From assembly GCF_003725775.1 (NCBI RefSeq), contig NZ_RJSG01000002.1:1544804-1608803 (forward strand): 64,000 bases of DNA, in the 5' to 3' direction. This DNA is from Nocardioides marmorisolisilvae. GTDB taxonomy: Bacteria > Actinomycetota > Actinomycetes > Propionibacteriales > Nocardioidaceae. The notes under the pieces were generated by a model. It saw nothing but the letters and a program-made list of their open reading frames with translations. It ran no database searches and had not been told where the DNA came from. The position numbers and the translations under genes were made by a program. Positions 32,401 through 41,145 of this stretch are shown piece after piece; positions within the stretch are counted from its first letter, which is position 1, and every line of letters begins with the position of its first letter.

Positions 32401-33627
32401 TCAGACCGAGGGGTCGAAGGCCCGCTCCACGCCCTCCGGCGCCAGCTCCTCGTCGGCCTCCCCCGCGCGTCGGCGCTGGGTGGCGGCGATCAGACCGAGG
32501 ACCGCGCTGGCGAACCCGATGGCACCGGCGAGCTCGAACCCGCCCTGCCAGCCGTTGTTGTCGATGGCCGCACCGATGACCGGCGCGCCGATGGCTCCGC
32601 CGAGGGTCAGCGCCGACCCGTGCCAGCCCATCGCTTCGCCGCGCACACCTGCCGGGACGGCCCGGGACAGGTCGTCGATGGTCGCGGTGATCGTCGGGGC
32701 GCAGAAGACGCCGGAGATGAAGAGCAGCAGCACGAACATCGGCCGCCCGTGGCTCAGCGCCACCAACGCTGTCGAGGCCGCCAGGAGGGCCAGCAGCACT
32801 CCGGCCGGCGGGTGCCGGTGCAGCGCTCCGTAAACGATGCCTCCGACGGCCGAGCCGCCGCCCCACAGGGCGAGGACCCACCCGATCGAGCTGGTGTGGC
32901 CCATCTCGCGCATGGCGGCGACGATGCCGAGGTCCTCACCGGTCAGGATCACCGTCGCGGTGGCGCAGATCAGCAGGATCGCGACCACCGCGGGAGTCAG
33001 CCAGTCCCGGACGCGGGCGCCGGCCGCTGCGTCTGTGTCCGCCTTGTCGATGCCCAGGGACGGGTTGGCGATCCAGAGCACCACGCCGCCGACGACGCAG
33101 GCGAGCTGGCAGATCAGCAGCGCGACCGGGGTCGGCAGGTAGACCGCGGCGAGGACGCCGAGGATCGGGCCGATCATGAACGAGAACTCCACGACGACCG
33201 AGTCGACCGAGAGCACGGCCGTGCGCTGCTCGTCGGGGACAGCGCCGATCAGCACCTGCCTCACGATCGAGAACCCGGGGATCATGAACAGGCCGACGAC
33301 GCCCACGAGGATCAGCAGCGGCCAGTACCCGACCCAGGGAGCGACCAGCCAGCAGGCGGTCATCACGACCAGCGACGGGATCAAGGAGGTCCGCAGCCCC
33401 ACCCGGTCCAGGCGACGGCCACGCCACGGGCCGCTGATCGCCAGCGCGAGCGAGTAGACCATCTCGAGGATGCCGGCCTGGGTGTAGGAGCGGTCGAGGT
33501 GCTGGACGACGTGCAGGGTCAGCACGATGTTGCCGGCCCAGAGCGGGATCCGGATGATCAGACCGAGGATGAGGATGCGACGTACAGCCGGGTTCCTGAA
33601 GAGGTCGGCGTACGTGGTGAAGCGCAT
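32401..33627 (-). CDS. MFS transporter
   Basis: A 408-residue permease with about 12 membrane helices. Loop 2-3 motif GPWRGRRLDRVGLRTSLIPS and the mid-loop WLTPAVV are typical of MFS exporters. The substrate is unknown. The ATG at 33627 gives the usual short N-terminus before helix 1. It is a single-gene unit in the gene-poor region. Confidence 0.86.
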   Translation of the reverse strand: MRFTTYADLFRNPAVRRILILGLIIRIPLWAGNIVLTLHVVQHLDRSYTQAGILEMVYSLALAISGPWRGRRLDRVGLRTSLIPSLVVMTACWLVAPWVGYWPLLILVGVVGLFMIPGFSIVRQVLIGAVPDEQRTAVLSVDSVVVEFSFMIGPILGVLAAVYLPTPVALLICQLACVVGGVVLWIANPSLGIDKADTDAAAGARVRDWLTPAVVAILLICATATVILTGEDLGIVAAMREMGHTSSIGWVLALWGGGSAVGGIVYGALHRHPPAGVLLALLAASTALVALSHGRPMFVLLLFISGVFCAPTITATIDDLSRAVPAGVRGEAMGWHGSALTLGGAIGAPVIGAAIDNNGWQGGFELAGAIGFASAVLGLIAATQRRRAGEADEELAPEGVERAFDPSV

Positions 33628-33684
33628 CGGGCCAGCAAATCACGGCGGGGCTCGACCGAGCACCGCCTTTTCGCACCGCCGCTT

Positions 33685-33733
33685 CCGGGCATGAAAGAAC
33701 CCCGTGGCGTCTCGGGTCACCACGGGGTTCGGA
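33685..33733. repeat. Direct repeat, copy 1 (contains a perfect hairpin)
   Basis: A 49-bp sequence repeated at 34602-34648 with about 85% match. In this copy the arms GAACCCCGTGG (33697-33707) and CCACGGGGTTC (33720-33730) form a perfect 11-bp hairpin. On the minus strand TTCTTTC follows, so it may terminate the DUF3263 transcript. Confidence 0.7.
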
Positions 33734-33788
33734 GTAAAGGATGACACGCGTTGTGCCGGGATGTCAGCACTTCTGGCGAAACCCGAAC

Positions 33789-33806
33789 GAGTGCTCTAGA
33801 ACACTC
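33789..33806. promoter_or_regulatory. Weak palindrome GAGTG-N-TCTAGA-N-CACTC
   Basis: 18 bp, symmetric except for one pair. No promoter is obvious beside it. Listed as a possible operator only. Confidence 0.3.
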
Positions 33807-34005
33807 CGCCGCACTCGTAACCGGGCACCAACGACAGCGTTGATCCAGGTTGGCGGAGCGCTCCCCCCACCCTGCGTTCCGCCGCGACGGCCGGTTTCTC
33901 CCAGGATCTGCCGTCAGCGCGGCCCGGCAATCGGTGTGAACCCATTGCACGACGGGGGTCGGGCCGCGCACCTCCTGGGGCGCGCACCGGAACGGTGGTC
34001 AGGCG
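33807..34005. other. Gene-free stretch with one small minus-strand reading frame
   Basis: A minus-strand frame closing at 33796 reads to a C-terminus LSLVPGYECGGVF. It has no clear ribosome site, and no maturation genes are nearby, so I do not call it a gene. Confidence 0.35.
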
Positions 34006-34305
34006 TCATGCGCCGTCCGCCTGCTGGTCCCCCGGCTCTTCTGGCGGCGCGACGGACCTGCGGGACTTGTGGAGCATCCCTCGTCGCCGACGCAGCACGG
34101 CTGGGGCCAGCCCCTCGGCTTCGGGGTGTTCCAACGCCCCGTCGAGGATGTCGATGTACGCCGGCACGCCCATCCCGAACCGCTGCCGGATCACGGTCTT
34201 CCGGTCCGACGGTCGACCTCGGGTCGTGCGCCAGGTCGCCTCGAACAGCAAGATCTCACGCTCGAGACGCGTCAGTGGCCTGACTGACCGTTCCTCCGGA
34301 TCCAT
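34006..34305 (-). CDS. DUF3263 family DNA-binding-like protein
   Basis: A 99-residue basic protein containing the DUF3263 winged-helix-like region: LTRLEREILLFEATWRTT, then KTVIRQRFGMGVPAYIDILD and ALEHPEAEGLAPAVLRRRR. Such proteins are actinobacterial, small, and probably transcription regulators. The ATG at 34305 is preferred over the upstream 34365 because it begins just before the conserved domain; neither has a good ribosome site. It lies between two 45-bp direct repeats. Confidence 0.72.
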   Translation of the reverse strand: MDPEERSVRPLTRLEREILLFEATWRTTRGRPSDRKTVIRQRFGMGVPAYIDILDGALEHPEAEGLAPAVLRRRRGMLHKSRRSVAPPEEPGDQQADGA

Positions 34306-34601
34306 CGCCCAAACCAGCCTCGTCCTGTCGCCCGGACGTGGTGGCGTTCGCCGTGCCCGGACCACCCACGCTCACACGAAGCACCAGAGGGGACGACCGC
34401 GCAGGGCACACCTACGGCGTGGACTCGGTCACAGGCAGGCAGCCTGCGAACGTCGCTGGGTCGGAACCCGGCTCAGTCGAGGTTCGTCGCCGGTCTCGCC
34501 CACGAAACGTCGCCGCGGGCACAGATAAGGCTGGAGCTGTCGAGTCACGCGGAGAGCAGCGCCCCTCGGAGACTGCACGCAGTCAACCCTGGAGCGGTAG
34601 G
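34306..34601. other. Gene-free stretch
   Basis: Nothing recognisable. Frames here are short and biased to Arg and Pro. Confidence 0.4.
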
Positions 34602-34648
34602 CCGGACGTGAACGAACCCTTGGCGTCTCGGGTTACCACGGGGCTCGA
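34602..34648. repeat. Direct repeat, copy 2
   Basis: Diverged copy of 33685-33733, in the same orientation, 917 bp downstream. The hairpin is partly lost. The two copies bracket the DUF3263 gene. Confidence 0.7.
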
Positions 34649-34698
34649 GACACGGTTGTCAGCGGTGACAGAACGGTTCCATAGTGCGATCTGACTAG

Positions 34699-34737
34699 GC
34701 AGCGCCCCTGCCGAAGCAAAGTAGGCAGGGGCGCTGC
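34699..34737. terminator. Strong hairpin after the secreted-protein gene
   Basis: Perfect 14-bp stem GCAGCGCCCCTGCC (34699-34712) with GGCAGGGGCGCTGC (34724-34737) and an 11-nt loop. It follows the minus-strand gene ending at 34763. No T-tract. Confidence 0.7.
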
Positions 34738-34762
34738 GCGGCGCGACCTCGGTCGGCGCCCG

Positions 34763-35728
34763 CTAGTTCCAAGCGATATTCATGGTTGTCTGGGTAAGCG
34801 ATCCTCGAGAATTGCAGGACCCACTCGCTCTGTCGAGATAGAAGCTCGGATCAACTTGCTGGTACGCCCCGTTGGTAACGACGACGGAGGAGAACTGGAT
34901 CCAGCCGCTTGCCGGCAGCATCGTGCACGACGAAACGCCGTAGTTCTCCATGACGCCGCTCTGGGCATTTGTCCATGCTGCTGGCGTGCTCACGTCCAAG
35001 CTGGTCCCGTATCCGCGCGTGTTATCCCACAAATGGATGTATCCCTCGCAATTGCCTCCATCACTGGCGCAGGTACCCAGAGCGACCTTGCCCGTGAGGC
35101 TGTCGCCCGAGTAGGCCCGGCTGAGGGTCGAGTAGTAGGAGGAATTCCCGGTTACGTACCACGAGCCGATCGACCAGTATTGCCCGCCGCCCGCCGCAGA
35201 TGCGCCCCATTGAAGTACCGGTTGAACGATGCTCTTGGCTGTTTCAGTCTCCAAGGACGGGAAGAAAAACAGAGTTTGGTCTACCCGGTCGGTTGGGGCT
35301 GAGGGCACGCTCCAGTTCGCACTAATGCCGCTGAGCCAACTGTGGTGCCACCAACTGTCGATCCACCAACCGCCAGTCGAAGGCGTCCGGGCATCGGGAC
35401 GGGCGGACTTTGGCGAGTTGGCTGGGCGAACCGGTCCCGCGTAGGGGCATCGCTTGACCCGTGTGACCACATCCCCATCGATAATGCTGCCGTCCGCTGC
35501 CACGGTGGCACCAGGCGGGACCCTGTGGACGCAACTCTTGTTGACCAAGCCGGACGGCGTCTCAATCCAGTCGGGGTCCTTCGTGGCTTGGGCGTACGTC
35601 GGTGACGGCAGGGATCGACTCCGGGTCGCCTCCGCACCAGCCGGAGGGCTGACGACCCCAACAAGCACTGCCGACACGAGCGACAAGAAGAGAATTCCGG
35701 TGAACTTCGGCACGTTGGCGAGCTTCAT
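34763..35728 (-). CDS. Secreted protein of unknown function, Trp-rich beta-sandwich-like
   Basis: A 321-residue exported protein with a signal peptide (about 1-33). A Trp-rich block GGWWIDSWWHHSW is followed by ANWSVPSAPTD and QPVLQWG, then a six-Cys C-terminal half. The pattern recalls glutamic-peptidase or neprosin-like secreted sandwich proteins, but I cannot identify a catalytic pair, so no activity is claimed. Codon use has a lower GC than flanking genes. ATG at 35728 is chosen over an upstream start because it begins the signal peptide. Confidence 0.7.
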   Translation of the reverse strand: MKLANVPKFTGILFLSLVSAVLVGVVSPPAGAEATRSRSLPSPTYAQATKDPDWIETPSGLVNKSCVHRVPPGATVAADGSIIDGDVVTRVKRCPYAGPVRPANSPKSARPDARTPSTGGWWIDSWWHHSWLSGISANWSVPSAPTDRVDQTLFFFPSLETETAKSIVQPVLQWGASAAGGGQYWSIGSWYVTGNSSYYSTLSRAYSGDSLTGKVALGTCASDGGNCEGYIHLWDNTRGYGTSLDVSTPAAWTNAQSGVMENYGVSSCTMLPASGWIQFSSVVVTNGAYQQVDPSFYLDRASGSCNSRGSLTQTTMNIAWN

Positions 35729-36296
35729 GACTGCCCCGGTCCGAAATAGAGTTCGACGATCAATTGGTGCCACGAGACATCCACCTCCGAGAATGAAAGC
35801 CGTCGAGCAGTTCGACGCTTGGACACGCTCGCACACATGTCACCTGATCTGCCCTTGATAATGAGACTGGTCTAGCAAGATCAGTACCGCTGGCCGGCGG
35901 TCCGTGTCCAGGTCGGCTCGACAACCCCTGCCTGCGGGAACAGAACCGCAAGACCGAACCCATCTCTTTGTCTGAAGCCTGCGCGAAATACCTCGCCTGG
36001 CGCGAGGTCACCTCGTCGCCGGTCAACTTCGTCAACTAACGCCGCGCGCTCACAGGACCAGAAGCCCTGTAACGGTTAGCGTGTCGGCGAGAACCAGCCT
36101 CTACAGGCTCTCGACCTGCACAAACGGCCCTAGGGCGAATTGGACGTCAGTCCAGGTAGGCGCGAACTCTAAACGCCTGAACGCTGTGCGATGACGCGGG
36201 CCGAGCCAGCAGGAAGCGAGCATTGTGCGCTGCAATATTCTGGACTGAGTTCCTCGGTCGTAGCCACGCGCACCTGAGAACCGCTCTTCGCTGAAG
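35729..36296. other. 568-bp gene-free stretch, possible relic coding sequence
   Basis: No credible gene. On the plus strand a frame near 35925-36040 reads EQNRKTEPISLSEACAKYLA and on to a stop, with gene-like composition but no start, suggesting a decayed fragment. The composition is lower in GC. Confidence 0.45.
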
Positions 36297-36629
36297 TCAG
36301 CGGTAGAAGATCTCCAGCTGGGTGATCGTTCCGGCGGTGTTCAGGGCGAACACGTCAGCGGCGTGGACACTTCGAGCGTTCGGGTCCAGCGGGCTGGTCG
36401 CCTCGAGGACTGCGATCTCGACACCGTCGAGCGCGTAGTGGTTGACGATCTCGGTCCGAGCCTGACCGAGGAACACGATGTCCCGGTAGAACCCACCGAT
36501 CGCGTCCTTGCCCTCGAACTGTCCCACCGGGTGCAGCAGCACGGCGTCGTCCGCGAACAGCGCCATCAGGTCGTCGGCAGCCTGGGCGTTGATCGCCGCG
36601 ACGTAGCGGTGGGCGACTGAGTCAGTCAT
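36297..36629 (-). CDS. SnoaL-like/NTF2-fold protein (steroid isomerase type)
   Basis: A 110-residue cone-fold protein of the SnoaL-like/ketosteroid isomerase type. AINAQAADDLMALFADDAVLLHPVGQFEG is the family N-terminal motif. It begins inside the end of the P450 gene (8-bp overlap), so they are co-translated. It probably acts on the P450 product or substrate. The assignment to steroid isomerisation is inference. Confidence 0.8.
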   Translation of the reverse strand: MTDSVAHRYVAAINAQAADDLMALFADDAVLLHPVGQFEGKDAIGGFYRDIVFLGQARTEIVNHYALDGVEIAVLEATSPLDPNARSVHAADVFALNTAGTITQLEIFYR

Positions 36630-37878
36630 CTCGTTTCACCATCCTGACCGGCATCCGGCGTACCCCGGAATGCTTGTTGCTACGGCTGTACTCGACCGGA
36701 CCGGTCTGCTCGATGCGCTCGACCGACTCCAGGAGTGCTTCGAGCACCAGGGTCATCTCGAGCCGAGCGAGCGGAGCGCCGAGGCAGAAGTGCCCGCCGC
36801 GGCCGAACGCGAGGTGAGGGTTCGGGTTGCGGGTCGGATCGAAGACGTCGGGCCGGGCGAACACTGCTTCGTCCCGGTTGGCCGACGCCCACCAGACCGT
36901 CACCTTGTCCCCCGCTGCGATCGTCTCGCCGCCCAGGTGGTGCGTGCGGGTCGCCGAACGCCGGTTGTACGGGGTCGAGGACGCGAAGCGCAGCATCTCC
37001 TCCACAGCCCCGGGAACCAGGGACGGGTCCTCCGCCAACCGCTGCCACATCCCCTCGTGGGCCAGGATGCCGAGGAGCCCCAGGGTGATCGAGTTGCGGG
37101 TCGTCTCGCTGCCCGCAGCCATCAGCAGGTTGAACAGCATCTGGATCTCGAACTCCGACAGCGGCTGGCCGTCGATGGTCGCTTGGGCAACCACCGAGAT
37201 CAGGTCCGAACCAGGACTCTCTCGTTTGCTGGCCAGGAGCTCAGCCCCGTAGGCGTACATCTCAGCAGCGGCCTGCATGCTCCGCTCGGTGGCCTGGCCG
37301 AGCTCACGACCGTCGTAGTCGAGGGTGGCGTTGGCCCACCCGAACAGGCGGTGCCGATCCTCCTGCGGGACGCCGATGAGCTGGGACACCGCTTGGAGCG
37401 GAAGCTCAGCGGCCACGTCGAGAACGAAATCGCACTCCCCCTTCTCGAGCGCGTCATCGACGATACTGCGCGACCTCGACCGGAGATCGTCCTCGATCGT
37501 GCGCAGCGCCTTCGGCAGCACGCTCGGGGTCAACAGCTTGCGGAACTGCGAGTGCCGCGGGTCGTCGCTCATGTTCAGCAGCACCCCGGGGCCGAGCCCG
37601 ACGGGCAGGTCCTCGATCAGGGTCCCGCCACCCTCCTGTCCAGGCGCGGCAGCGGACGAGTAGAGGCCGGGATCGGCAGCGACCTCGCGGGCGAGCTCGT
37701 GGGTGGTGACCACCCAGAATCCGACACCGTCCGGAGTGTGCTCGGTGGGCGGATGCCAGAAGAGCGGAGTCTCGCGACGCAGGTCCGCGAACACCTCGTG
37801 CGGAAAGCCGTCGTCAAACAGGTCGAGGTCGGTCAGGTCGGGAGTCGTCGGCCCTCCAGGAGCACCAGTCTCAAGCAC
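36622..37878 (-). CDS. Cytochrome P450 (CYP125/CYP142-like)
   Basis: A 418-residue soluble P450. I-helix AGSETTRNS, the ExxR motif EMLR, and the heme loop FGRGGHFCLGAPLARLE with Cys365 are all intact. The AGSETTRNSITLG segment and the C-terminal NKHSGVRRMP resemble bacterial sterol- and lipid-oxidising P450s of the CYP125/142 groups; the exact subfamily is uncertain. It overlaps the TetR gene by 8 bp and the SnoaL gene by 8 bp. Electron partners are not in the window. Confidence 0.88.
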   Translation of the reverse strand: MLETGAPGGPTTPDLTDLDLFDDGFPHEVFADLRRETPLFWHPPTEHTPDGVGFWVVTTHELAREVAADPGLYSSAAAPGQEGGGTLIEDLPVGLGPGVLLNMSDDPRHSQFRKLLTPSVLPKALRTIEDDLRSRSRSIVDDALEKGECDFVLDVAAELPLQAVSQLIGVPQEDRHRLFGWANATLDYDGRELGQATERSMQAAAEMYAYGAELLASKRESPGSDLISVVAQATIDGQPLSEFEIQMLFNLLMAAGSETTRNSITLGLLGILAHEGMWQRLAEDPSLVPGAVEEMLRFASSTPYNRRSATRTHHLGGETIAAGDKVTVWWASANRDEAVFARPDVFDPTRNPNPHLAFGRGGHFCLGAPLARLEMTLVLEALLESVERIEQTGPVEYSRSNKHSGVRRMPVRMVKRDD

Positions 37879-38485
37879 CGGTACGAGCGCCCGTCACCAG
37901 CATGGCGCCGACCCAGCGACGCAGGAAGGCACGCAGGTCCGGACCCGAGCGCGCCGGATCTCCGGGATCCCGTACGAACGAGACCAGCAGTCGCAGCATC
38001 ACCTCGGCGAGCTCGGCCCGATCGGAGTCGTCGATCCCGAGCGCCGACCAGTCGATCGGGAAGCGGTCGAGGATCGCACCACCCAGCGTGCGCGCCGGCT
38101 CGGAGGTGATCCCGCGGACCATCGCGTCATCGTGACCGACAGCGAGCAGCACGCCGAGGTAGCGCTCCTTGGGAAGCCGGTCCAGCGTCCAGACCATCGC
38201 CTCGGCCAGGATGTCCGCCGGATCGTCGAGGTCATCGACATGGGCGACGAGGCGGTCCAGGAACTCAGCAGCCGACGAGAGCGCAGCAGCGCGGAGCAGG
38301 TCCTCGGTGTTCTTGAAGTACCGGTACACCGTCTGCCGGGTGACGCCTAGATCGCTCGCGACATCGGCGAGGGTCGTCTTCTCCGGGCCGTAGCGATCGA
38401 GCACCGCCTTGGCCGCGACGATGATCCGGTCACGGGCCTCGGCGTCGTCGCTCGGCGGTCGACCACCCCAGCCGTGCGTCCTCAT
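37871..38485 (-). CDS. TetR family transcriptional regulator
   Basis: A 204-residue repressor. The TetR_N helix-turn-helix spans about 20-64 (RDRIIVAAKAVLDRYGPEKT, then LGVTRQTVYRYF). The C-terminal domain binds an unknown ligand. It lies between the P450 and FAD-oxidoreductase genes with short overlaps on both sides, so it is probably in the same operon. It is the natural candidate to bind the CATACG palindrome at 39969-39993. Confidence 0.88.
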   Translation of the reverse strand: MRTHGWGGRPPSDDAEARDRIIVAAKAVLDRYGPEKTTLADVASDLGVTRQTVYRYFKNTEDLLRAAALSSAAEFLDRLVAHVDDLDDPADILAEAMVWTLDRLPKERYLGVLLAVGHDDAMVRGITSEPARTLGGAILDRFPIDWSALGIDDSDRAELAEVMLRLLVSFVRDPGDPARSGPDLRAFLRRWVGAMLVTGARTGA

Positions 38486-39978
38486 CGGGCGAGCCTATCC
38501 GCCGTGGGCGAGTGGATGGTGGCCGGCGGAGCGGATCGCGGTCCGGGGTACGCCGGGAGGCGGGTGCGCCCGGTCGCCCGCTTGATCGCGTAGAACAGCA
38601 GCCCAGCCAGCACCCGCGGCCGCCGGAGCATCCCGGTCATGCTCTGCTCCAGGTTGAACACGGCGCTGAACTCGGCCGCGATCACGTCGTCCTCCCGTGA
38701 GGACTGGGAGATCAGTCCGAAGACAGGCCAGGTCAGGCGGTTCAGCAGCCGCTTCCGCAGACCGTCCGGCAGCGTCTCGGTGCCGGTCGCGTGGTCGTAG
38801 ACCTGGTCGCGGGTGACCGCCAGCGACCACGGGATGTCGAGGAACGCCGCCTGCCGCCGGTGGTACTGGGAAACCATGGCGCGGTCGATGTCGGCGTGGT
38901 CCCGGATCGCCTCGCCAAGCAGCTGCGCACTCACAGCGGCGGCCGACATTCCCTGTCCGTACAGCGGGTTGAAGGCGCAGGCCGCGTCACCGACGCTGAC
39001 CAGGCCGAGCGGCAGTGCGTCATAACGGTCGTAACGTCGCCAGATGTTCGCGGTCGCCCGGGTGACGTGGATGTCCGAGAGCGGCTCGGAGGCACGGATC
39101 GCCTCGAGGAACAGCGGCGTGCGCAGGTTCGCTGCCCGGTGCTCGAACTCCTCCGGGGTGGTCGGCATGTCGTGGCCCCAGGACCCGAGGAACGCGATCC
39201 AGCGACCACCCTCGACCGGGAAGATCGTCGCCATGTAGTCGTCCTCTTCACGCGCCGCCGCGGGCAGCGGCAGCAGGGCGAGGTGCTCCCACCACCACTC
39301 GACAGGACGCTCCTTCCCGCTCGGCGGTTGGTACCAGCGCGAGGAGTACATCACCTTGGCGTTCAGAGTCTGCTCGGGAACGGGCGTGCCAACGGCGTCG
39401 CCCACCCAGCGCGGCACCCCGGAGCCCCGTCCCAGGGCGTCGACAACCAGGTCCACGTCGAGCAGCGCCGCTTCGCTCTGCACCGAGTAGCCGACACCGT
39501 CGACGCGCTTCGATGAACCGTCCGTGGTGAACCTCAGGCCTTCGACGTCGGCACGTTCCACGACGCGCACATTGACCAGCCCGGCCACCTGCTCTCGCAG
39601 AACGTGTTCCAGCAGGATGCGCGAGGTGTACAGCATCGTGAGTGGGCCGGGCTTTCGAGGGGCCCAGCCGTGCGGTTCGCAGTAGGCCGTCAGCAGCGCC
39701 GGGTCGAACTCCCGGGCACCTGCCGCGAGCAGCTCCTTGGTCGTGCCCGGCAGCAGGTTCTCGATCGCCGACCGACCGGCATTGAGCAGGAAGTGCGGGT
39801 GCCGACTCTGCGGTGTCCCTCGGCGGTGCTCCGGACCGGCTGGCAGCTCGTCCCGCTCGAGGACGACCACCTCGTCGAAGAACGGCGCAACCGCCGCAGC
39901 CGAGCACAACCCCGCCACGCTGCCGCCCAGGACGACCGCGAGGGCTCCGCGCCGTGGGGGTGTACGACCATACGTCAT
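38482..39978 (-). CDS. FAD-dependent oxidoreductase (PHBH/geranylgeranyl reductase-like)
   Basis: A 498-residue flavoenzyme. The Rossmann motif GGSVAGLCSAA is at about 18-28 and the second FAD motif VSVGDAACAFNPLYGQGMS at about 320. This is the fold of group A flavin monooxygenases and geranylgeranyl reductase-type enzymes; the reaction is unknown. The ATG at 39978 is inside the divergent operator, 12 bp from the opposite gene. The ORF open beyond it is rejected. Confidence 0.85.
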   Translation of the reverse strand: MTYGRTPPRRGALAVVLGGSVAGLCSAAAVAPFFDEVVVLERDELPAGPEHRRGTPQSRHPHFLLNAGRSAIENLLPGTTKELLAAGAREFDPALLTAYCEPHGWAPRKPGPLTMLYTSRILLEHVLREQVAGLVNVRVVERADVEGLRFTTDGSSKRVDGVGYSVQSEAALLDVDLVVDALGRGSGVPRWVGDAVGTPVPEQTLNAKVMYSSRWYQPPSGKERPVEWWWEHLALLPLPAAAREEDDYMATIFPVEGGRWIAFLGSWGHDMPTTPEEFEHRAANLRTPLFLEAIRASEPLSDIHVTRATANIWRRYDRYDALPLGLVSVGDAACAFNPLYGQGMSAAAVSAQLLGEAIRDHADIDRAMVSQYHRRQAAFLDIPWSLAVTRDQVYDHATGTETLPDGLRKRLLNRLTWPVFGLISQSSREDDVIAAEFSAVFNLEQSMTGMLRRPRVLAGLLFYAIKRATGRTRLPAYPGPRSAPPATIHSPTADRLAR

Positions 39979-39993
39979 ACGTTGTAGCGTATG
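39969..39993. promoter_or_regulatory. Divergent operator with CATACG repeats over both start codons
   Basis: CATACG at 39969-39974 and 39976-39981, and its inverse CGTATG at 39988-39993. The inner pair forms CATACG-N6-CGTATG. Both ATG codons (minus 39978, plus 39991) lie inside it, so a bound repressor would block both transcripts, which are then probably leaderless or nearly so. Confidence 0.6.
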
Positions 39994-41145
39994 GCCGTGG
40001 ACACGTGCACACAAGAGTTCGAGCACCTCGCTCGTGCGGTCGGCGGCCTGAGGTGCAACGCGAACCCGTTCGTCGAGTTCCACGACCCGTTCACCCTGGA
40101 CAACTGGACGATGCCGTTGATCGAGCTGACACTGGTGGTGGGCGCAGTCGCGTGCCTCGTCCACGCCCTGCGCTGGCGCAAGGCTCACGGCGATGCGGCC
40201 CCGCTGGTGATCTGGTTCTCAGGGATCTTCTGCCTACTGCTGATCGAGCCAGTCGCGTACTTCCCGCAGTGGTGGGGCCTCGAGGACTCGATGGGCCTGA
40301 CCTTCCTGCACAACCAGTTCTCGGTGCAGTTCCTCTACGGCCGCCTGCCGCTCTACATCGTCGCGATGTACCCGGCGTACGGATACGTCAGCTACATGCT
40401 GGTCCAGCGCACGGGCATCTTCGAGCGACGCCATGTCCTGGTCGGAGCGACGTGCGCGGCGCTCGCCTTCCACGTCACCTACATGTTCATCGACATGATC
40501 GGGCCGCAGTGGCACTGGTGGGTGTGGGCAACGGACGTCCCGTCAGCGAAGCCGGCGATCGGTTCCAGCCCCTACCTGAACGTCCAGGCCTTCTCGATTG
40601 CACTGCCCTTCGCGATGACCCTGCTCGCACAGCTGACCAAGCGCTGGTCGTCTCGCGGGAACTCGGGTGTCGTTGCGTCGGTGGCGGTGATCGCCGTAGG
40701 CGTCTGGCCGATCATCTTCTTCTCCGACGTGCCCTGGATCGTGCCGGACCTGCTCGGCATGAGCACCGTGGATGCGCGCCGGATCGGAACCTGGGCCCTG
40801 ATCGTCGCTGTGGCGACGATCGGCGGTCGAGCACTCTTCCGAGCCTGGAACCAGCGCGCGATCGGCTCGGCCGGTGCAGATCCTGCATCCCAGGGCGACT
40901 CGTTCGCACTCAGGGCCGTCATGATCTACCTCGTCGTCGGCCTGATCATCTGGGTGCCCGCTCTCCCGGACTACTTCGACGCCGTCGCCGGAATTGCGCC
41001 GGACGGAGGCCAGACCGGATCGCTGACCTACGCCATCATCATGCTCGTCGGCTCGATCGCCGTACTGGTCGGCTGTTACGCACACACACTCTCGCCGGTT
41101 GGCGCGGCGGATGTGACTGCTACGGCTGCTGCTGCTACCGATTAG
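39991..41145 (+). CDS. Uncharacterised multi-pass membrane protein divergent from the P450 cluster
   Basis: A 384-residue protein with about eight membrane helices and an N-terminal [21 protein letters not shown] with two Cys. Aromatic- and His-rich segments, such as [13 protein letters not shown] and [12 protein letters not shown], recur between helices, suggesting a heme, carotenoid or lipid-binding membrane protein. I do not recognise the family. It shares a 12-bp divergent start region with the FAD oxidoreductase, so it is probably co-regulated. The stop overlaps the sigA stop. Confidence 0.72.
   Translation: MAVDTCTQEFEHLARAVGGLRCNANPFVEFHDPFTLDNWTMPLIELTLVVGAVACLVHALRWRKAHGDAAPLVIWFSGIFCLLLIEPVAYFPQWWGLEDSMGLTFLHNQFSVQFLYGRLPLYIVAMYPAYGYVSYMLVQRTGIFERRHVLVGATCAALAFHVTYMFIDMIGPQWHWWVWATDVPSAKPAIGSSPYLNVQAFSIALPFAMTLLAQLTKRWSSRGNSGVVASVAVIAVGVWPIIFFSDVPWIVPDLLGMSTVDARRIGTWALIVAVATIGGRALFRAWNQRAIGSAGADPASQGDSFALRAVMIYLVVGLIIWVPALPDYFDAVAGIAPDGGQTGSLTYAIIMLVGSIAVLVGCYAHTLSPVGAADVTATAAAATD

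Noticed and set aside
34338-34694. Plus-strand frame of 118 codons
   Set aside because: Arg/Ser-rich, covers the direct repeat, no domain or ribosome site.
36061-36110. Possible tRNA or attachment site in the gap before the P450 cluster
   Set aside because: No cloverleaf or T-loop sequence could be found.
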